From positions 744,001 through 808,000 of the forward strand of contig JADLSH010000256.1 of NCBI GenBank assembly GCA_016169945.1: a stretch of DNA of 64,000 nucleotides. Direction: 5' to 3'. This DNA comes from Trachythela sp. YZ-2020 (lineage: Eukaryota > Cnidaria > Anthozoa > Malacalcyonacea > Clavulariidae). The notes below the pieces were generated by a model, which was not told where the DNA came from, searched no databases, and saw nothing but the letters and a program-made list of their open reading frames with translations. The translations under genes were made by a program, and so were the position numbers. This document shows positions 10,565-23,884 of the stretch, piece by piece (the stretch's first letter is position 1; the number at the start of each line of letters is the position of its first letter).

Positions 10565-11750
10565 AACTGTCTTTTAAAACCTATCAAAAAATGAGTTAGC
10601 AGTTTACACGAACCCTAAACGAAAGATAAGTGCTCCTGTGTTTACATGAGCCCTGCATGAAAAAACTCAGAGATCCCAAGGATAGCGCAAAGTTTAAAAG
10701 ACTGCGTTGCATTATTGCATGAGCTATGAGTTTTTACATTCTATAAATAGCAATGATATTAGTTTACTTATGGTAGAGCTAAGGGCGGACCATTAGAAAA
10801 GTGATGAGTGGGGGGGGGGAGACTCTTTTCCCATGCCTAATATTTTTTTCGGGTGCTTTGGGTATTCAATAATTTTTTGCCACCAAATTTGTGCATCAAT
10901 GTTTTCCCCCAGGAATTTTTTGTTGACTCTTGGGCAGCATACAATTTGAGATGCAATGTCCATGGTTTGCTAATAATCGCGAAGCAGCGGTACCCAGAAG
11001 TGGCAGTGGTCTTAGTGCAAGAGTCAGAACCAAAATGTCCATATATGCCCTTTTGTGCAAATATATGGAAAGCCATGAAGATGCCTTGGAACATGTCCAG
11101 GAGAAGACAGCATTATGCAGGAGAGAAATTTTAAATACCTCAAAAAGATGGTGGTCATGTTACAAAAGTAATAAAGGAAAGTTTGTTCAAAATCATTTTA
11201 ATTGAAAGTTAAACAAATTTTAATTTATCACTCAATTGTGATTGTTGTGAATGTTGTCCGCTGCTCATGGTTACAACAACCCCAAATGTTGCATGTCTTC
11301 ATTTGAATGTGTAAATCTGTAATCTGTTTTTAGTTTGTTAAGCCAAACTTTTTATAATCAGTTCTTCACCAATCTTTTGCCCCAACTCGAGGAACTGGTA
11401 AAGGAGTGTGAAGAAATGATCAAAAATCTTCAAGAAATTGTGTAAAACTACCGTAGCAAATTTGGCACTTGTTTTACTCAACGGTGGTAGAAAGAAAGCG
11501 CAAACACAATGCTAGAAAAGAAAAAGGGTATGAAGGTAAAAAGAAGCAGCAAAGCAATCAGCCTGCTACATCAGTGATGCTTTATGATAGAGCTCAGATG
11601 AGGATCAATTATGCTGTTAAAATAAACATATTATTCGTTGCATCTATTTAAATGAGATATAAAGCATTTAGAACTAATTAAATGCCTAATTTAGAACTGG
11701 AACTAAAACCTAATTTAGAACTGGATTATATTATATGCTGTAGTTATACT
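10565..11750. other. 5' flank of the fusion gene; no gene assigned
   Basis: A poly-G tract lies at 10811-10819. Short plus-strand frames at 10853-11205 and 11469-11651 look coding-like in composition (the second is Lys/Arg-rich), but I recognise no family and see no consistent splice chain. They may be element debris. Confidence 0.4.
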
Positions 11751-11757
11751 ATATGTC

Positions 11758-12765
11758 ATGTTTCTGTTCAGTTGGTTTAAATGGAACGATGACATTCAGA
11801 AGAAAATATCCAGTTGCTACGCCACATTATCTGTGTTAAGAAAGTTAAAGAATTTTGCACCATTCAAGATCAGGAAACAACTCGCCCAGGCTCTAGTTAT
11901 CTCGAAAATTGACAACAATGACGTTGTCTCTTGTCCTATTCCGGAGTACTTAACAAAACGTTTACAACACGTACAATTGGCTGCTGCTGGTTTTGTACTT
12001 AACAAGTTTGCAAGTATTACTGACATTCTATCCCTTGGTTGGCTTCCCATTAAAGAACGTAGGGACTATCATTTAGCAAAATTAGCGTTTAAAGCAATCT
12101 ATTGTTTTAACTGGCCATCTTATCTTCAAATTGAACAGTACCAACTTCCAAGAAACCTTCGATCTTCCTCTGCTCGTCGCCTAGTAGTCCCTTTCGTATC
12201 TGGTACATTTCAAGATGAAGCAGCACGAGTTTTCAACAGCTTACCCGATGACATAAGTAACTGCACGGACATTAGAGAATACTGCCCAGTGGCGTGCTGG
12301 CAGGGGGGGCCGGGGGGCCATGGCCCCCCCAGCGAAGATTTTGTAGGGGGCGCCAAAACATAAATGGGGCGCCGAAATTGGCACAAAGAATAGAAAAAAG
12401 GAATTTGTGTTTTTTGGAAGTACACATATTGCAAGGGGGCGCCAAATTTCCAGCTGGCCTCCCTTGGTGAACACAAGCCAGCACGCCACTGATACTGCCT
12501 AAACTGCTCAACCTATTTAGACTTCTTGCTATGAGCAGATATAGAGACAATTATTTAATAGTTAGTGTTATAATGTAAAGTGTGTATTACGTCGCGTATT
12601 GTATTATGTTGTGTTGTGTTGTATTGTGCGGTGTTGTAATGTGTCATTATATATTGTATTGTATTTTAAAATTTTTATATATTCATGTCATGTAGCAATG
12701 TAGCATAGAAGAGCCACTTTGTAGAAACGCTATTAAACCATTAATATTATTATTATTATTAAACT
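11758..12765 (+). pseudogene. LINE 3' end: C-terminal part of reverse transcriptase ORF2 and tail
   Basis: The frame at 11758-12285 has the C-terminal RT signature of CR1/L2-type LINEs: a thumb-like stretch, then QLAAAGFVLNKF, ILSLGWLPIKERRDYHLAKL and a final FNSLPDDI. The catalytic RT motifs are absent, so the copy is 5'-truncated. The frame is cut by the MITE at 12287-12491 and resumes after it. The tail ends in (ATT)n near 12750-12765. Confidence 0.85.
12287..12491. mobile_element. hAT-type MITE inserted in the LINE
   Basis: Perfect 15-bp terminal inverted repeats (CAGTGGCGTGCTGGC at 12287-12301, complement at 12477-12491) are flanked by the exact 8-bp duplication ATACTGCC (12279-12286 and 12492-12499). 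An 8-bp duplication with CAGTGGCG ends fits hAT. The element is far more GC-rich than its surroundings. Confidence 0.9.
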
Positions 12766-12889
12766 GTCACTGACAAACCTCTCATTAAAAAGGTTGTTTC
12801 GCCGGTTATTGGAATAATGTGATTTACGTATCACCTCAGTTTTTCTGTCTTTCCAAGACATTAGCATTTACAATTCTACTGCAAATATT

Positions 12890-13185
12890 TCTAATATTCA
12901 ACATGCGCACGCCACATATGAGCGATATTACATTTTAGAAGAACGCTTTACAACAAGTTAAAACCGAAACAAGATTTTTGGCAAACTTTATGTGGACATA
13001 TTCATGCAACTGGAATTGAAATAGCTCGTGTTTGGAATTGTAAATAATGCAATTATTGAAGTCGGTCTCTGAAAATATTTAGCCTGTCTCGCATAGCATT
13101 GCGTGCAATTTAGCAATGCAAAACTGGATAACCCCGTCCTCCAACATTTCCGTCCCTGTGCAAGCCCGGCACACCAGGGCTATCA
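12890..13185. repeat. Interspersed repeat, copy 1
   Basis: The segment containing CGCACGCCACATA, AGAAGAACGCTTTACAACAA and GAAGTCGGTCTCTGAAA recurs at about 54595-54800 in the same orientation, diverged. No coding content is seen. Confidence 0.7.
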
Positions 13186-15136
13186 TCGAAAGGGGACTAA
13201 CAAGTAGGTGATGTATTACAGATGTGGGAAGGTGAAGGGGGGGGGGGGGTACTCCTCCCGAAAATTTTTGTATTCTTGAGTCTCTGTGTCTTTATTTCCT
13301 GCATTTTCAGAGACAATTTTTGATATATCCCATCTAAACGGAGCCAGGTTTTGTTGTGAGAATACCATAACTGTCCTCTAAACGCAGTTTTCCCCCCCTT
13401 TTTGCTTCTACTTTCGACAAAAGGGACCTTCACTGGGGGGGTCAAAATAGCTTACAGGGGGGAGGGGCAACATGGGGGCTGGGGGCAACACGGGGGCTGG
13501 GGCTTTGGCCCCTCCAGTACATTAGTTAAAAAAGGCCCTGCGGCACACGTCAAAGGGACAGTGACCATTTTAATCTTCACGTGACAACAGTAGTGTACAT
13601 ACAAATGTGTGATTTCGTAGTAGAAGTCCCTCCCAACGTTAGTCCGATCTTAACTTAACGCGATGCTAAACTTATCAAAACCACACTATTTGTTCCTTCA
13701 TTAGATCTGTGAAATGCATGCATGCTTTGACCAACCCTTTAATCCCAAGGATCTGTCTCGTTTCGCTGGTTATACTATATCGCGACGGGGCGTGAGCTAC
13801 CATTTTTCCACTTGGAATCAAGCATTTATCGCTTTAGTCTCTCAAATCATAGCGATTTCGTTTTGAGTGATATTATAGTTGAAATTAGTGATGAGACAGA
13901 CATTAATCGAAAATGTCTCATCAAGAAACACGTGCTTGTACTTTGGCTTTAGATAAGCACAAGTTCTTTTCGGTTGTACGGGACCCAATAAACAGTAACT
14001 AAGCGCTTATTGGAGTTAAGTATCAAATATATTTCGAGAACAGAAGTGCATTAAACAAAAGCTGAAGTCAACACAGTATATCAGCTTTACCGGATGGTTG
14101 CAGATTGCCAGATATTACTATAATAAACCAAGCCATTGCTGTTGTAGTCATTTTAGATACATGTGATCATAATAAACATTACTTAAATTTAAGACTACTG
14201 ACGAGTCTATGAGCAGAGTTCAGCAAGCATTGCAAGTCAATAGTCACACAATCTGTATTCTGTAAATTATCCGTATCATTAAAGTCGAAAGCTGGAACAG
14301 GTATATATTATTAATACGTTATCTACAAGATCTAACTTTTTTTTTATCCTTGAACTGGATCATCAATCATTTCAACAAACCAGGGAACACCATTTTTCTT
14401 AATAACATTCTCAATTTGGGGCGAGGGGTTTGCATGTAACGTCATGTAATGTACTTCTGGTATGTAATTGAAGTATTTTAAGTTCTCCGGCACCTGATGA
14501 TGGAGCATTCTGATTGGTCAGAATATTAATTTTGAATTTTTGATTGACGGGAAATTAATGTTGATTTTAATAATAAGCGAATGTATATTGACAATATGTA
14601 TTGAACTATTCTATATGCCTGCTGCCTGGAAGAGTGAACAAAGGATTTCAATCGAAAATCTATTTCTTGGTATAAATGTGATAGCAATTATTCCAACTGG
14701 ATTTGGGATTATATTTACCTTGCATGCTTAGGTGAATAAGTCCACTAGTCGTATTTTATATATTTACAAGATGTCTGGACGACGATTCTATTGGTTTGAA
14801 CAATTGATAAATACGAGATGCATCAATAGTTGGACATTGTACTTGAAATGAGATCAAGAGGCAAAAAATACGATATTTTGATTTGCCCTGCATCTAGAAT
14901 GTTTCTTTACTTTTATGTTCGTCGGCGACCAAACGACGTTTATAATTAATATTTTCAGCAGTGGAGCAAACCGGAAGTCGATAAGCGACTTAAAACTGAT
15001 TGGGCAATGAATTAACAAATGTATTTAATTATTATTCTCGCTCGCAGTGGCAGACAGTATTGAAATTGAAATATGATTTTCAATTTTGAATCAAACGTAA
15101 ACAAACGTCGGGGGGAAGCTTTCTGCTGTAGCTATA

Positions 15137-15473
15137 CAGGGTGTCCCCCAAAAAAGTCCCCCTTTAGAAATCACTCTTGTGCGTTATTATACCTTTGGGA
15201 ATTGAATTGAATTGTACATGAACCGCGGAAGTATTTACAACTTCCCTTCGTCCAAATAATGTAACGCGACGTATAAGTTGTTACGACAAATACTCGTTGC
15301 TCTGTAGTCAGTTGAACCATTCTTACTCGAACTGAGGGTAAGATGAATTTGTAATTTAACATTTTTGTGTTGCTGTTCGTTTTAAAAGCTATTTTAAATT
15401 CCCAGAGGTATAACAACGCACGTTTAACAACAAAAGAGTGATTTATATAGGGGGACTCTTTTGGGACACGCTG
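15137..15473. mobile_element. Mariner-like MITE (TA target)
   Basis: The ends CAGGGTGTCCCCCAAAAAAG and the complement of CTCTTTTGGGACACGCTG lie between TA dinucleotides. Copy B lacks this insertion (near 30846), giving an empty site. A half copy survives at 33238-33385. Confidence 0.85.
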
Positions 15474-17061
15474 TATAGTGTTGTTAGAGAACTCTGTTTG
15501 CGGCCGCGGCGGGAAAGGCGAAAACTACACAGCAACGTTTAAATATAGAGAAAGCGAAATATTATCTACCATGAATTATAATATTACTGATATGTTATTT
15601 TATTTCACAATGAATATCTCGCAAATCAGCCCTAAATTCTATTTCATACAACATCACTACCCTAATAATATTTAAACAATGATAATGTCTGCCCCAAATG
15701 AGAAATCTATCTTGCGAATACACAGTCTCTCAACGTTCGGACCATTAAATATAAACCATGCAGTTAATATAAACCCTCGATATAAACAATGCTTTTTGCA
15801 GACCTAGCTAGCTACAAGGTACAAGCCAACTGAAGGAACTCGAAACCTGAATAGATTTGACTTGCTCGTCTCGCCGAGAAATTCTGATCAAATACAGAAC
15901 ATATATTTTATCAGATGATAAACGATGGCATGCCATCTTGACTATGTTTTTGCTATATTATCCGCACAAATTAATAATACTATGGTATTAATATACCATG
16001 ACAATACCGAAATTATAACGCGTTTAAATGAGCAAAATAACTACATTATATACTATATAATTATAGAGTTTTGAAACACAGTTAAATATATTTTAGAACT
16101 ATATAATGTTTTATCAAGGCAAGAGGAGTCAGAGCAATGCTCGCGTGCAAAACATTCTAGCTTAGTTTTTCGCAAGTTGCTCAATGCATATTTACCTACT
16201 TTTTCGAGCTTACCTTTTATCACAATACCAAAGAATTGTCACGCATGATTCTTCATTTTCAATAACATTCGTTATTGTGTATTGAAGGCAGTTCTTGAAG
16301 CTACAGTATAAAACGAAACTAAATATCATGAAATACTTAGAAGTCGTCAACGAATTCTTGGAACTAGGGCGCATAATTTATGCTGAACTATTTCGTTGCC
16401 TAATATGGAATAGTAACTGCTGATATTGTGGAGGGTCGTGAAGGAGGGTAGCAAATCCCAGTTCCCAGCCAAAATTTAGGTCAAATCCCACTTGCCAGCC
16501 CAATTTTGCCCCAAATCCCAATTACAAAATCTGAAATTGCATTCCTCGACAGGCTATATTTGCAAACTGATGATGTAAAACCATTGATTATGTCACTTAG
16601 ATTAACGAACCCCCACCTACTCTGAAGAAAAAGATGACGACGTGGCTTTTCATATGAGCCGGACTGGCCCTGTAAATCGGACTGCCTTGCGCGGCCACGC
16701 GAGGTAATGTCCCATAAATTATTTATATATATATATATATATGTTTTCGAGATTTCATTCCCTCCTTACTGTATTACTGAACAACACATTCCGTTGACCG
16801 AAGCAAAATTTTGCTTCCCGGTGTTACGTGAAATTTCTGACCTGAGAAATTTCTGACTTTTTTATTTCTGGTCATGCGCAGAGATATGCATAATTGATTT
16901 TTGCTCATAAATTTCGCACGTGTTCAAGTTGCAGAGAAGCGTGCGTCGTAAAAGCTTTCTTTACAAGTTAAATCGTCGTTAAATGGCTCTTATAACTGAG
17001 ACTGCTGTTAACATTGCATCGATAAAGCCTCAAACGAAGATGAGTAAACAAAAGGTATGTA

Positions 17062-17234
17062 CAGGGTGTATAAAAAAACTGAGACCTTTAGAAATTATCC
17101 TATTGACTTTTAATTAACTTCTCCGTGCATAAAATTCGATTCAATTGTGTTTACGCACCCATGGGTTCAGTATAGTACTCAGGCATAACAATAAGGTGAA
17201 TTTCTAAAGGTCTCAGTTTTTTTTATACAACCTG
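17062..17234. mobile_element. Small mariner-like MITE (TA target)
   Basis: It has terminal inverted repeats CAGGGTGTATAAAAAAACTG / CAGTTTTTTTTATACAACCTG flanked by TA. The matching copy at 32412-32590 in unit B is truncated at its right end. Confidence 0.8.
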
Positions 17235-18714
17235 TAGAACTTGATTTAGTCAGATCAGATTGTTGTCCATTACTTTATAAAATTGTGTAAGATGACACTA
17301 GACTCACTAGTATATTATTTTCTCCGTATTTTCAATGCCAAGAAAGAATGCGAACTTGTGTAGGAGAAAAATCACTCACTAGCAGTATTATATGGTTAGT
17401 TTATTAAAAAATGTTCTTGGTATGTCATAAAAATAGGTTTCTGTGCAAGATGTTCTGGAGTTCCTGAAGTCAGGACGCCAGATTCCTGCACACTTCGCCA
17501 ATCTGGAAAAGGCCACGAGGAGAAAAACCTTCCACGCGCTTTCAGAATTCTCAAGAAACTTTGTGTATGAAGGTATCATAGTAACCTAGCTCCCAAGGCG
17601 TTTTCTTATTAAACGTGCATGATTTTTTGTTTATTAAAAATGTTTTTGAAATTTTGTTTTTTAATAATATTTTCCAGGCTGCTGCCTACCATCCCCGAAC
17701 AAATGGTCAAGATGAGCGCATCAATGTTACCCTGAAACGTCATCTCTCAAAGGTAATAATAATCTTAGTAGATTTTAAAATATCTTTAATATTGTAGTTA
17801 CCAGATGATAGTGTTGATCTCTGATAATTTAATATTGTAGTATGTTCTAACTACTTTGCTTTAATGGCACCCAATAAACATTCATATATATGCAAATGAC
17901 GAATTGCAAGAACTTAATATGTTATGATTTGATAGCATTCTGTACTTATTGTTGATGGTCAATGAACAGCAAGATGACTGGGACCTGTTCATAGACCAAG
18001 CATGTTGGGGTGTTCGTTCCTCAAACAATGAGTCAACAAAACATACCCCATACGAAGTCATGCATATAAGGATGCCACGATTCCCATCTGAACAGCCTGA
18101 AGAGGAAGACCTCACCCCTATTAGTCTGGAGGAACCCACCCCTAATGAAGTGACTGACTATGGTCGAAACAAACAGGAACAGCTCATTACAGTGGAAGCC
18201 AAGGTATGTTGCAACCAACAAAACAATAAAATTCATTTACAGTGTGGATTGTGATAGGTATCAGCCTAATGGTGTACATATTTTCTAGAAAAGGTTGCAC
18301 ACAACGTTACCCCTTCAACAGTGTTGTTATGTATTATTTCTCATAATACTGCATGTACTGTACCAGAGGTATTTAAACTTAGAGTCTAAATTGTTCTGTT
18401 GTCAGGTTACTGCTAATAACACACAGGCGAAAGAAAAAGTGAAGAAATATTATAAGTTGAAGAAGATGAAAGGATTTAAAGCCTATAAATTTCATATTGG
18501 CCAAGCTGTCATGAAGGCTAATCCGAAAAAGCTTGGAGGCCGAAAGGGTGACCGCATGACCTCTGATTGGCTTAGTGGTTATGTTGTCGAAACGTTGACG
18601 GATCAACAAGTTGTGTTGCGCAATGTCAAGACCAATAAGGTTTTGAAAAGTATCAGCCATGTTCACATTAAACCATTCAGAGAAAGAGGTGTTGCAGGTG
18701 ATGATGTGGGAGGT

Positions 18715-19010
18715 GCTGACCAGGTAGAAAGTGTTGGTGATGAGCTGGAAAGTGACCAAGTAGTGAGTGAAAATGGTGACGAGGTAGCTGGTGTTAGTGA
18801 TGAGGTTGGTGGTATTGGTGGTAAGATTGTTAGTGGTAGGGTTGCTGGTGTTAGTGATGAGGTTGCTGGTGTTAGTGGTAGGGTTGCTGGTGTTAGTGGA
18901 AAGGTTGGTGGTAAGGTTGCTGACGTGAGTGGAAAGGTTGCTGATGTGAGTGGAAAGGTTGCAGTTGTTAGTGATGAGGTTGCGGTTGTTAGTGATGAGG
19001 TTGCTAAGTT
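18715..19010 (+). repeat. Coding minisatellite (Val/Ser/Gly/Asp repeats)
   Basis: Units of about 21-24 bases encode repeats such as VAGVSDE, VAGVSGR and VADVSGK in the frame of the integrase-bearing exon. The array keeps frame although the neighbouring protease exons have stops. Confidence 0.85.
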
Positions 19011-19799
19011 TTCTGATCAAGTCGAACACTTAAAGCTACTGGCTAGGAGAGCAAAACAACTGTGTGAGCCTTACCTTGATTTTGGGCCTGCTAAATTGGC
19101 AAGAAGAGACATATGGTCCCTCATCCCAACACAAGAGGTTCCATCACAGGAATTAAAGCTCATTAAACATGAAGTTCCTCATTTTATGCCTGGCTGGTTA
19201 TCTCACAGGGTAAGTTAGACTTTGTTTTGCACAATTGGTATAGCTGGATGTAAATAGTAGCTACTTACTATATACAAGCAAACGTGTTTGAGAGACCCTT
19301 TATTGCCGCAATCCTGACAATTAATACACCAGGCAGAAATCTTAATATCGACACCTTACTTACTAATATGTTATTGTTTACCATGTATAGGTCATTGATG
19401 CTTATTTCTGGAGTATGGCAGAGGAGACATGTGGGACTGAATGCTACATTTCGCAGATAGTCCAAAACAATTGTAGCACTAGACGTACATGGTCCAACAT
19501 CAATTTTAGGGTGCTCGAGAAGATCCTGCTTCCCATCAACTCTACTCAAAACCACTGGACATTATTGGTTAGTATAAATCTAAGTATGCCTGTTCGTATG
19601 TAGGCTAGTGTTTGATACTCTGGGTGCAAGGTTGGGTTAGCATATGGAGAGACAGTAATCTTATTATTTAGCATAACCAGAATATTCATCAAACTCGATT
19701 TTGCACAGGTGTTAGACAAAGAGTGAAAACAAAGAATATACATTGACCCTCTCAAGAGTGGACAGGCATCAGCCTCAAAACCAAATTGATGGATCATAT

Positions 19800-20180
19800 T
19801 AACAAATTAAGGTATTGTACAGTACAGTCCAATATCCACAGGATACTAGATTTTATGTTTGGATATACCGGTAGATATCATTTCATTGGTATCCCAATGA
19901 GGCACTCAAAAACTTTCAAGATACATTACAATACCAAGGAAAATAATTTTTTAATGTTAAATTGATACATTGTTGAATGAATAAAAACAGCTTTGTTACC
20001 TTTAAAAATAGATATTGAAAGTTAATTTTTTTTGTTTCCATGACTGGCATATTGATACCAGCATCAACATTTGGTTACCAGATTCAAAATCCTGGCACAT
20101 CCTTCTTGGATAATGCTCAAAAATGTAAATTTCACACCCTGAATTACCATAAACACTTAAAAAAGTGCAAACAATAATAT
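19800..20180. other. Intron-like stretch within the Ginger-like remnant
   Basis: I see no exon here between the Asp-bearing and Cys-bearing parts of the protease. It is AT-rich with no recognised repeat. Confidence 0.4.
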
Positions 20181-22396
20181 TAAACTTTTGATCTTCTAGT
20201 GATTTGGTTAAAATCAAAGCCAACTGGGATGTGACTTCATGGCGATGCCTGCAACCTAGCCACTGTAGACAGCTTGATAGCTAGAACTGTGGCATACATG
20301 TTTGCTATGTGAGTATTTTAAAGATAAATTTTTAAACATAATACATATTTTTATAGAGATTTAAATGTAGATTCTTAGATTATAGGACAATATATGCAGT
20401 GTAGTCTTTTGACACCGTACACTTACAGTGTATATGTATGTTAATTTAGCCTAATTTTGCCATTTCCACCATATTAACAGTGTTCAGTTTGTAATTTGAC
20501 ATGTAATTTAACCATATAATATTTTACTTTGAACATTGTATAGTTTGCACACTGTCTCATCCAAGGAGTATATAAATTATGACAAAACAAGTTAATATGT
20601 CTACTCAGCACAAAGACATATTGTCAACCACATGTGGGTCTTGCTATGATTATGTTAACAAGTAAATCAGACTGTTTGTATTGTTTCACAATATACCAAT
20701 CAGCAAAATTAACCTGGGAGAAAAACATAATTATGTGCAGCATAGTCAAATAATGTACAATATGTTTTTTGTCACAGTGGAAGAAATCCAGGTGTCTGCA
20801 AAATCTGCAGGAAAGATGGTGGTGATAACTGCCTGGGTTGTCACCAATGTGGTCAATTTTTCATGCAAACTGCATTGGCGTGGACTTTGCAACTACCCAC
20901 GGAAATCTTTCTGAATGTGAAATATAAACATCTTCTCACCTGACTGTCCAGTGCGCCATTGTTAAAATATAAATGCCGAACACTTTTACTGTAGTTAGCC
21001 TAGTTATGGCCTAAAATAACTTCAGTTTGTATTTGTAAGCATTTATTCTTAGCCATCTAATCTTTGATAACGATACAAATTGAATCGAGTTTCGGAATAC
21101 TTTTATAAACACCTCCTTTAATTATAATAAACCTAGAAATAAGAAATTTGGCCGAGTCAGAGATTTCGCAGGGGTCAGAGATTTCGCAGAGGTCAGATAT
21201 TATATTCATTTTGAAATCAATGGCATTTCTTGCAATCTGATTGGTCAAAAATAGTGCGATTAATTCCCAAATCGCATCATCTTGAGTATTAATCGCATCA
21301 TTTGTAAACCAATCAGATTGAAGCTCTGCACCACAACAACCAATCAGATTGAATGATATAATTCAACTAGCCGATCAATTTAAAGAAAAATGTGCTCTGG
21401 CAAATGACCAAATCTGTTCACCATAAATTGTCAATACTCTAGAGTGCATTTACTGCAGTTTTTTTCATAAAAATCAACATAAAGGCAAGTCAAACTTAAA
21501 AGAATATCAAATAATTTTTCACAAATAATACAGGCCAAATTATCAACAAAATTTTGAATGAAACATTGTCAAAATGTCAACAAAAACAAGTTTCAGCAAC
21601 AGCCAAAACTGAACACAAAGCTGTCAAAGGCACAAGGTATTAAAATATGGAATGATCGAATGTAGTGTCAATGTTTGAATGCATAAAATCACAAGAAACG
21701 TTTATCAATTTACATGTAAAGTCTACGATATCTTTACACTTACATTTTCGGTCTTTATTTCTAGAAATTCACTCAAATTTTGCTTGTTTATACCACAGAT
21801 TAATAATACGTCTCTATTCTGTGTTTATACCAGGGCTCTCACATCCTGTTGTTAGGAAATCCTTAGATTCAGGGCACAGTATAGGTATTGAGCAGTACGC
21901 TCACTCGGGTCGGAACCTTTGAAGTTTTTGTCCTTGCGCTTGTCATGCCGCGCATGTTTGGCCGCCATGTTGGCAGTAAGGAAAGAGGAGTGAAGATGTT
22001 TAGAATTGTACTACAGAAACATGGTTTTTACACTTAAATGGCAATATTTTTCCGTTTTCTTTCGCCGATTGGCTTCAGATGGATAAAATAACAAATAGAG
22101 GAGGATACTGCTTAGTTTTAGACGCGTTTGGAGTAAAATAAACAAGCAAAAAGGCAGAAAATCGCGACGAAATATGTCAGCTGTTTGTTAGGAGTACGTG
22201 CGGGATATTGGGCAAAGCTCGTTTATTATTACCATTGGTCTTAACAAGTGGGACAAAGGTTTCAATCATGTTGAAAACGGCGTGTATAAGAAGAAAGTCA
22301 AAGTTGTTCTCACAAACATTTGAAGTATTCCTGCAGGAACAGATTGTTCTTATTGCTGTCTAGAGAATACACTGATGGAACATGTACAACTTTACT

Positions 22397-22704
22397 GAGG
22401 GGCAGTTATCCCTCTTACCCGAGATTAAACGAAGCATGCAATGACTTTGTGGTATTGAAATAAGTCATTTGTTAATGATTCGGAAAAATAACATGATCCT
22501 GATGGCTTTGGATTTTGTTCTGTGGAAAAATCAAATGGCAAAATGTTGTTGAGCACTAATTCTTGCGAATATATATTTTTGCATTGATCTATATTTAAAT
22601 TCTTGTTAGCATGTGCTTGTCTGGTTTCATAAGGACTTATTTCAATACCTCAAAGTACGCTTTGTTTAATCTCGGGTAAGCGGGATCGTATAAACTGCCC
22701 CTGA
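22397..22704. mobile_element. MITE nested in the P-like element
   Basis: Inverted ends of about 38 bases surround it: GGGGCAGTTATCCCTCTTAC followed by CCGAGATTAAACRAAGC, and the complement at 22663-22704 (TTTAATCTCGGGTAAGCGGG ... CTGCCCCT). The superfamily is not assigned. Confidence 0.75.
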
Positions 22705-23884
22705 GAGAGACAACTGTAATTATTGTTTGGAAGTAATGATATTCAAGATACATTTGTATTGCAAAATATTAAAACTAGCATGAAGCTACTGTGTACACAT
22801 CTAGGGAGAGGTTTATAAATCCTTGCTCTCAGTGTTAACCCATTGACTGGCAATGCCCCCAAATGTCAGACAATTTTACTCTTTAAGGGGAGAGTATTTG
22901 CCACCCACAGTGCATTCTGTGTACAAAAGTGCGAAGATCTCCAGCATGGATTTTCAAAATTCACAACAATATTCATAATAAAAGTCAAGGTAAAACTGCT
23001 GATCTTCTGCGTTAACTTTACTTCACACAGAATGCACCTATGCTTGCCACTTATGTGTTGATATTAGCAGGTGATAATTATGTGTTCCATCACCCTTGCA
23101 GATTTGTATGGCCAAAGGTCAGTAGCTAGTGGTTCAGCACCCTGGTTTTATTAATACCAGTGGCATATTGAATAAATTATCAACTTAATGTTTGTTGTGT
23201 TGTGTTCTTGTTATATTTAATGCTCAATTATTCAATCTCTTGAAATTGTTTGATCATTTAACTTAATGACATTTAGGATTAACTTGTCAACATACACCAC
23301 ATTACAGTAAAATAACAAAATAGGTTGCATCAATCAGGGTGTATTTCAACCTAGTGGTTAACAAGAGACTTGGCATGGTGTATTGTGCAAGAGCAAGAGT
23401 TTCCCTTGACTAGTTTACTTTATTGCTTAACTTTGTTACATTTCTGACAAAACTTACACAAATGTGCTCTTCTCAAATTTGGCAAATGTCACATTGACTG
23501 CTACATACAATATCAATTGAAATATATTTCTTTATTGCTTTATTATATAAAATTCATTTCATTATTTGTTTCTTTTGCATAATTTCACATTAGGGTATCT
23601 TTGGCTAGATTACAATGTTTACCATATTTCATTGTGAACACAACACATGTAGTACTGTAGGAGTAGTACACTCCCACCAAAAAACCTGCAAGTGGTCAAC
23701 ACCCTTTTATTTTGCCTCCATGTGGATTTCTCTAAATCAACAATCAAGGAATGCATTTGTCTGTATAGTCTTTGGTTTAAATTGTAACTTAGTTTGGCAA
23801 GTGCTTTTTTTATTCTGCCCGATAATGGCAGATGTAGTCATGTAGAGAACTTAGTTTCAAACCGAAAAGAAATCTAACACTAAA

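Larger units (their letters stand above)
13186..17378. repeat. Large repeat unit, copy A
   Basis: It is collinear with 27005-32690 (copy B) apart from insertions. The core, measured from GGGACCTTCACTGG at 13425 to the end, is about 3.95 kb. Small shared frames (for example 14540-14731 and 29231 onward) resemble no family I know. It contains two mariner-like MITEs and an (AT)n run at 16725-16742. No transposase is visible, so it is a non-autonomous element or duplicated segment of unknown class. Confidence 0.85.
17437..20925 (+). pseudogene. Ginger1-like gene remnant: gypsy-type integrase, Ulp1 protease, PHD finger
   Basis: Successive exons, mostly phase 0 at GT-AG sites: 17437-17572 (VQDVLEFLKSG, probable N-terminal part), 17678-17752 (YHPRTNGQDERIN, integrase block with the catalytic Glu), 17970-18203 (end of integrase core), 18406-19209 (GPY/F-like region, then Val/Ser/Gly repeats and a tail), 19391-19567 (Ulp1 start, ending NHWTLL with catalytic His), 19709 onward (IYIDPL with catalytic Asp), about 20190-20312 (NCGIHVC with catalytic Cys), 20778-20925 (PHD: CKICRKDGGDNCLGCHQCGQ, then FHANC after a one-base shift). 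The zinc-binding and first two Asp parts of the integrase are missing between 17572 and 17678. In-frame stops occur in the Ulp1 part (TGA at ~19724, TAG before NCGIHVC). Known: Ginger1 DNA transposons use intron-containing gypsy-like integrases. Assignment is moderate; a decayed domesticated gene is the alternative. Confidence 0.75.

Noticed and set aside
17437..18660. Integrase remnant considered as an LTR retrotransposon or old retrovirus
   Set aside because: No LTRs, RT, RNase H or protease are nearby, and the exon-intron structure with Ulp1 and PHD domains fits Ginger-type DNA elements better.
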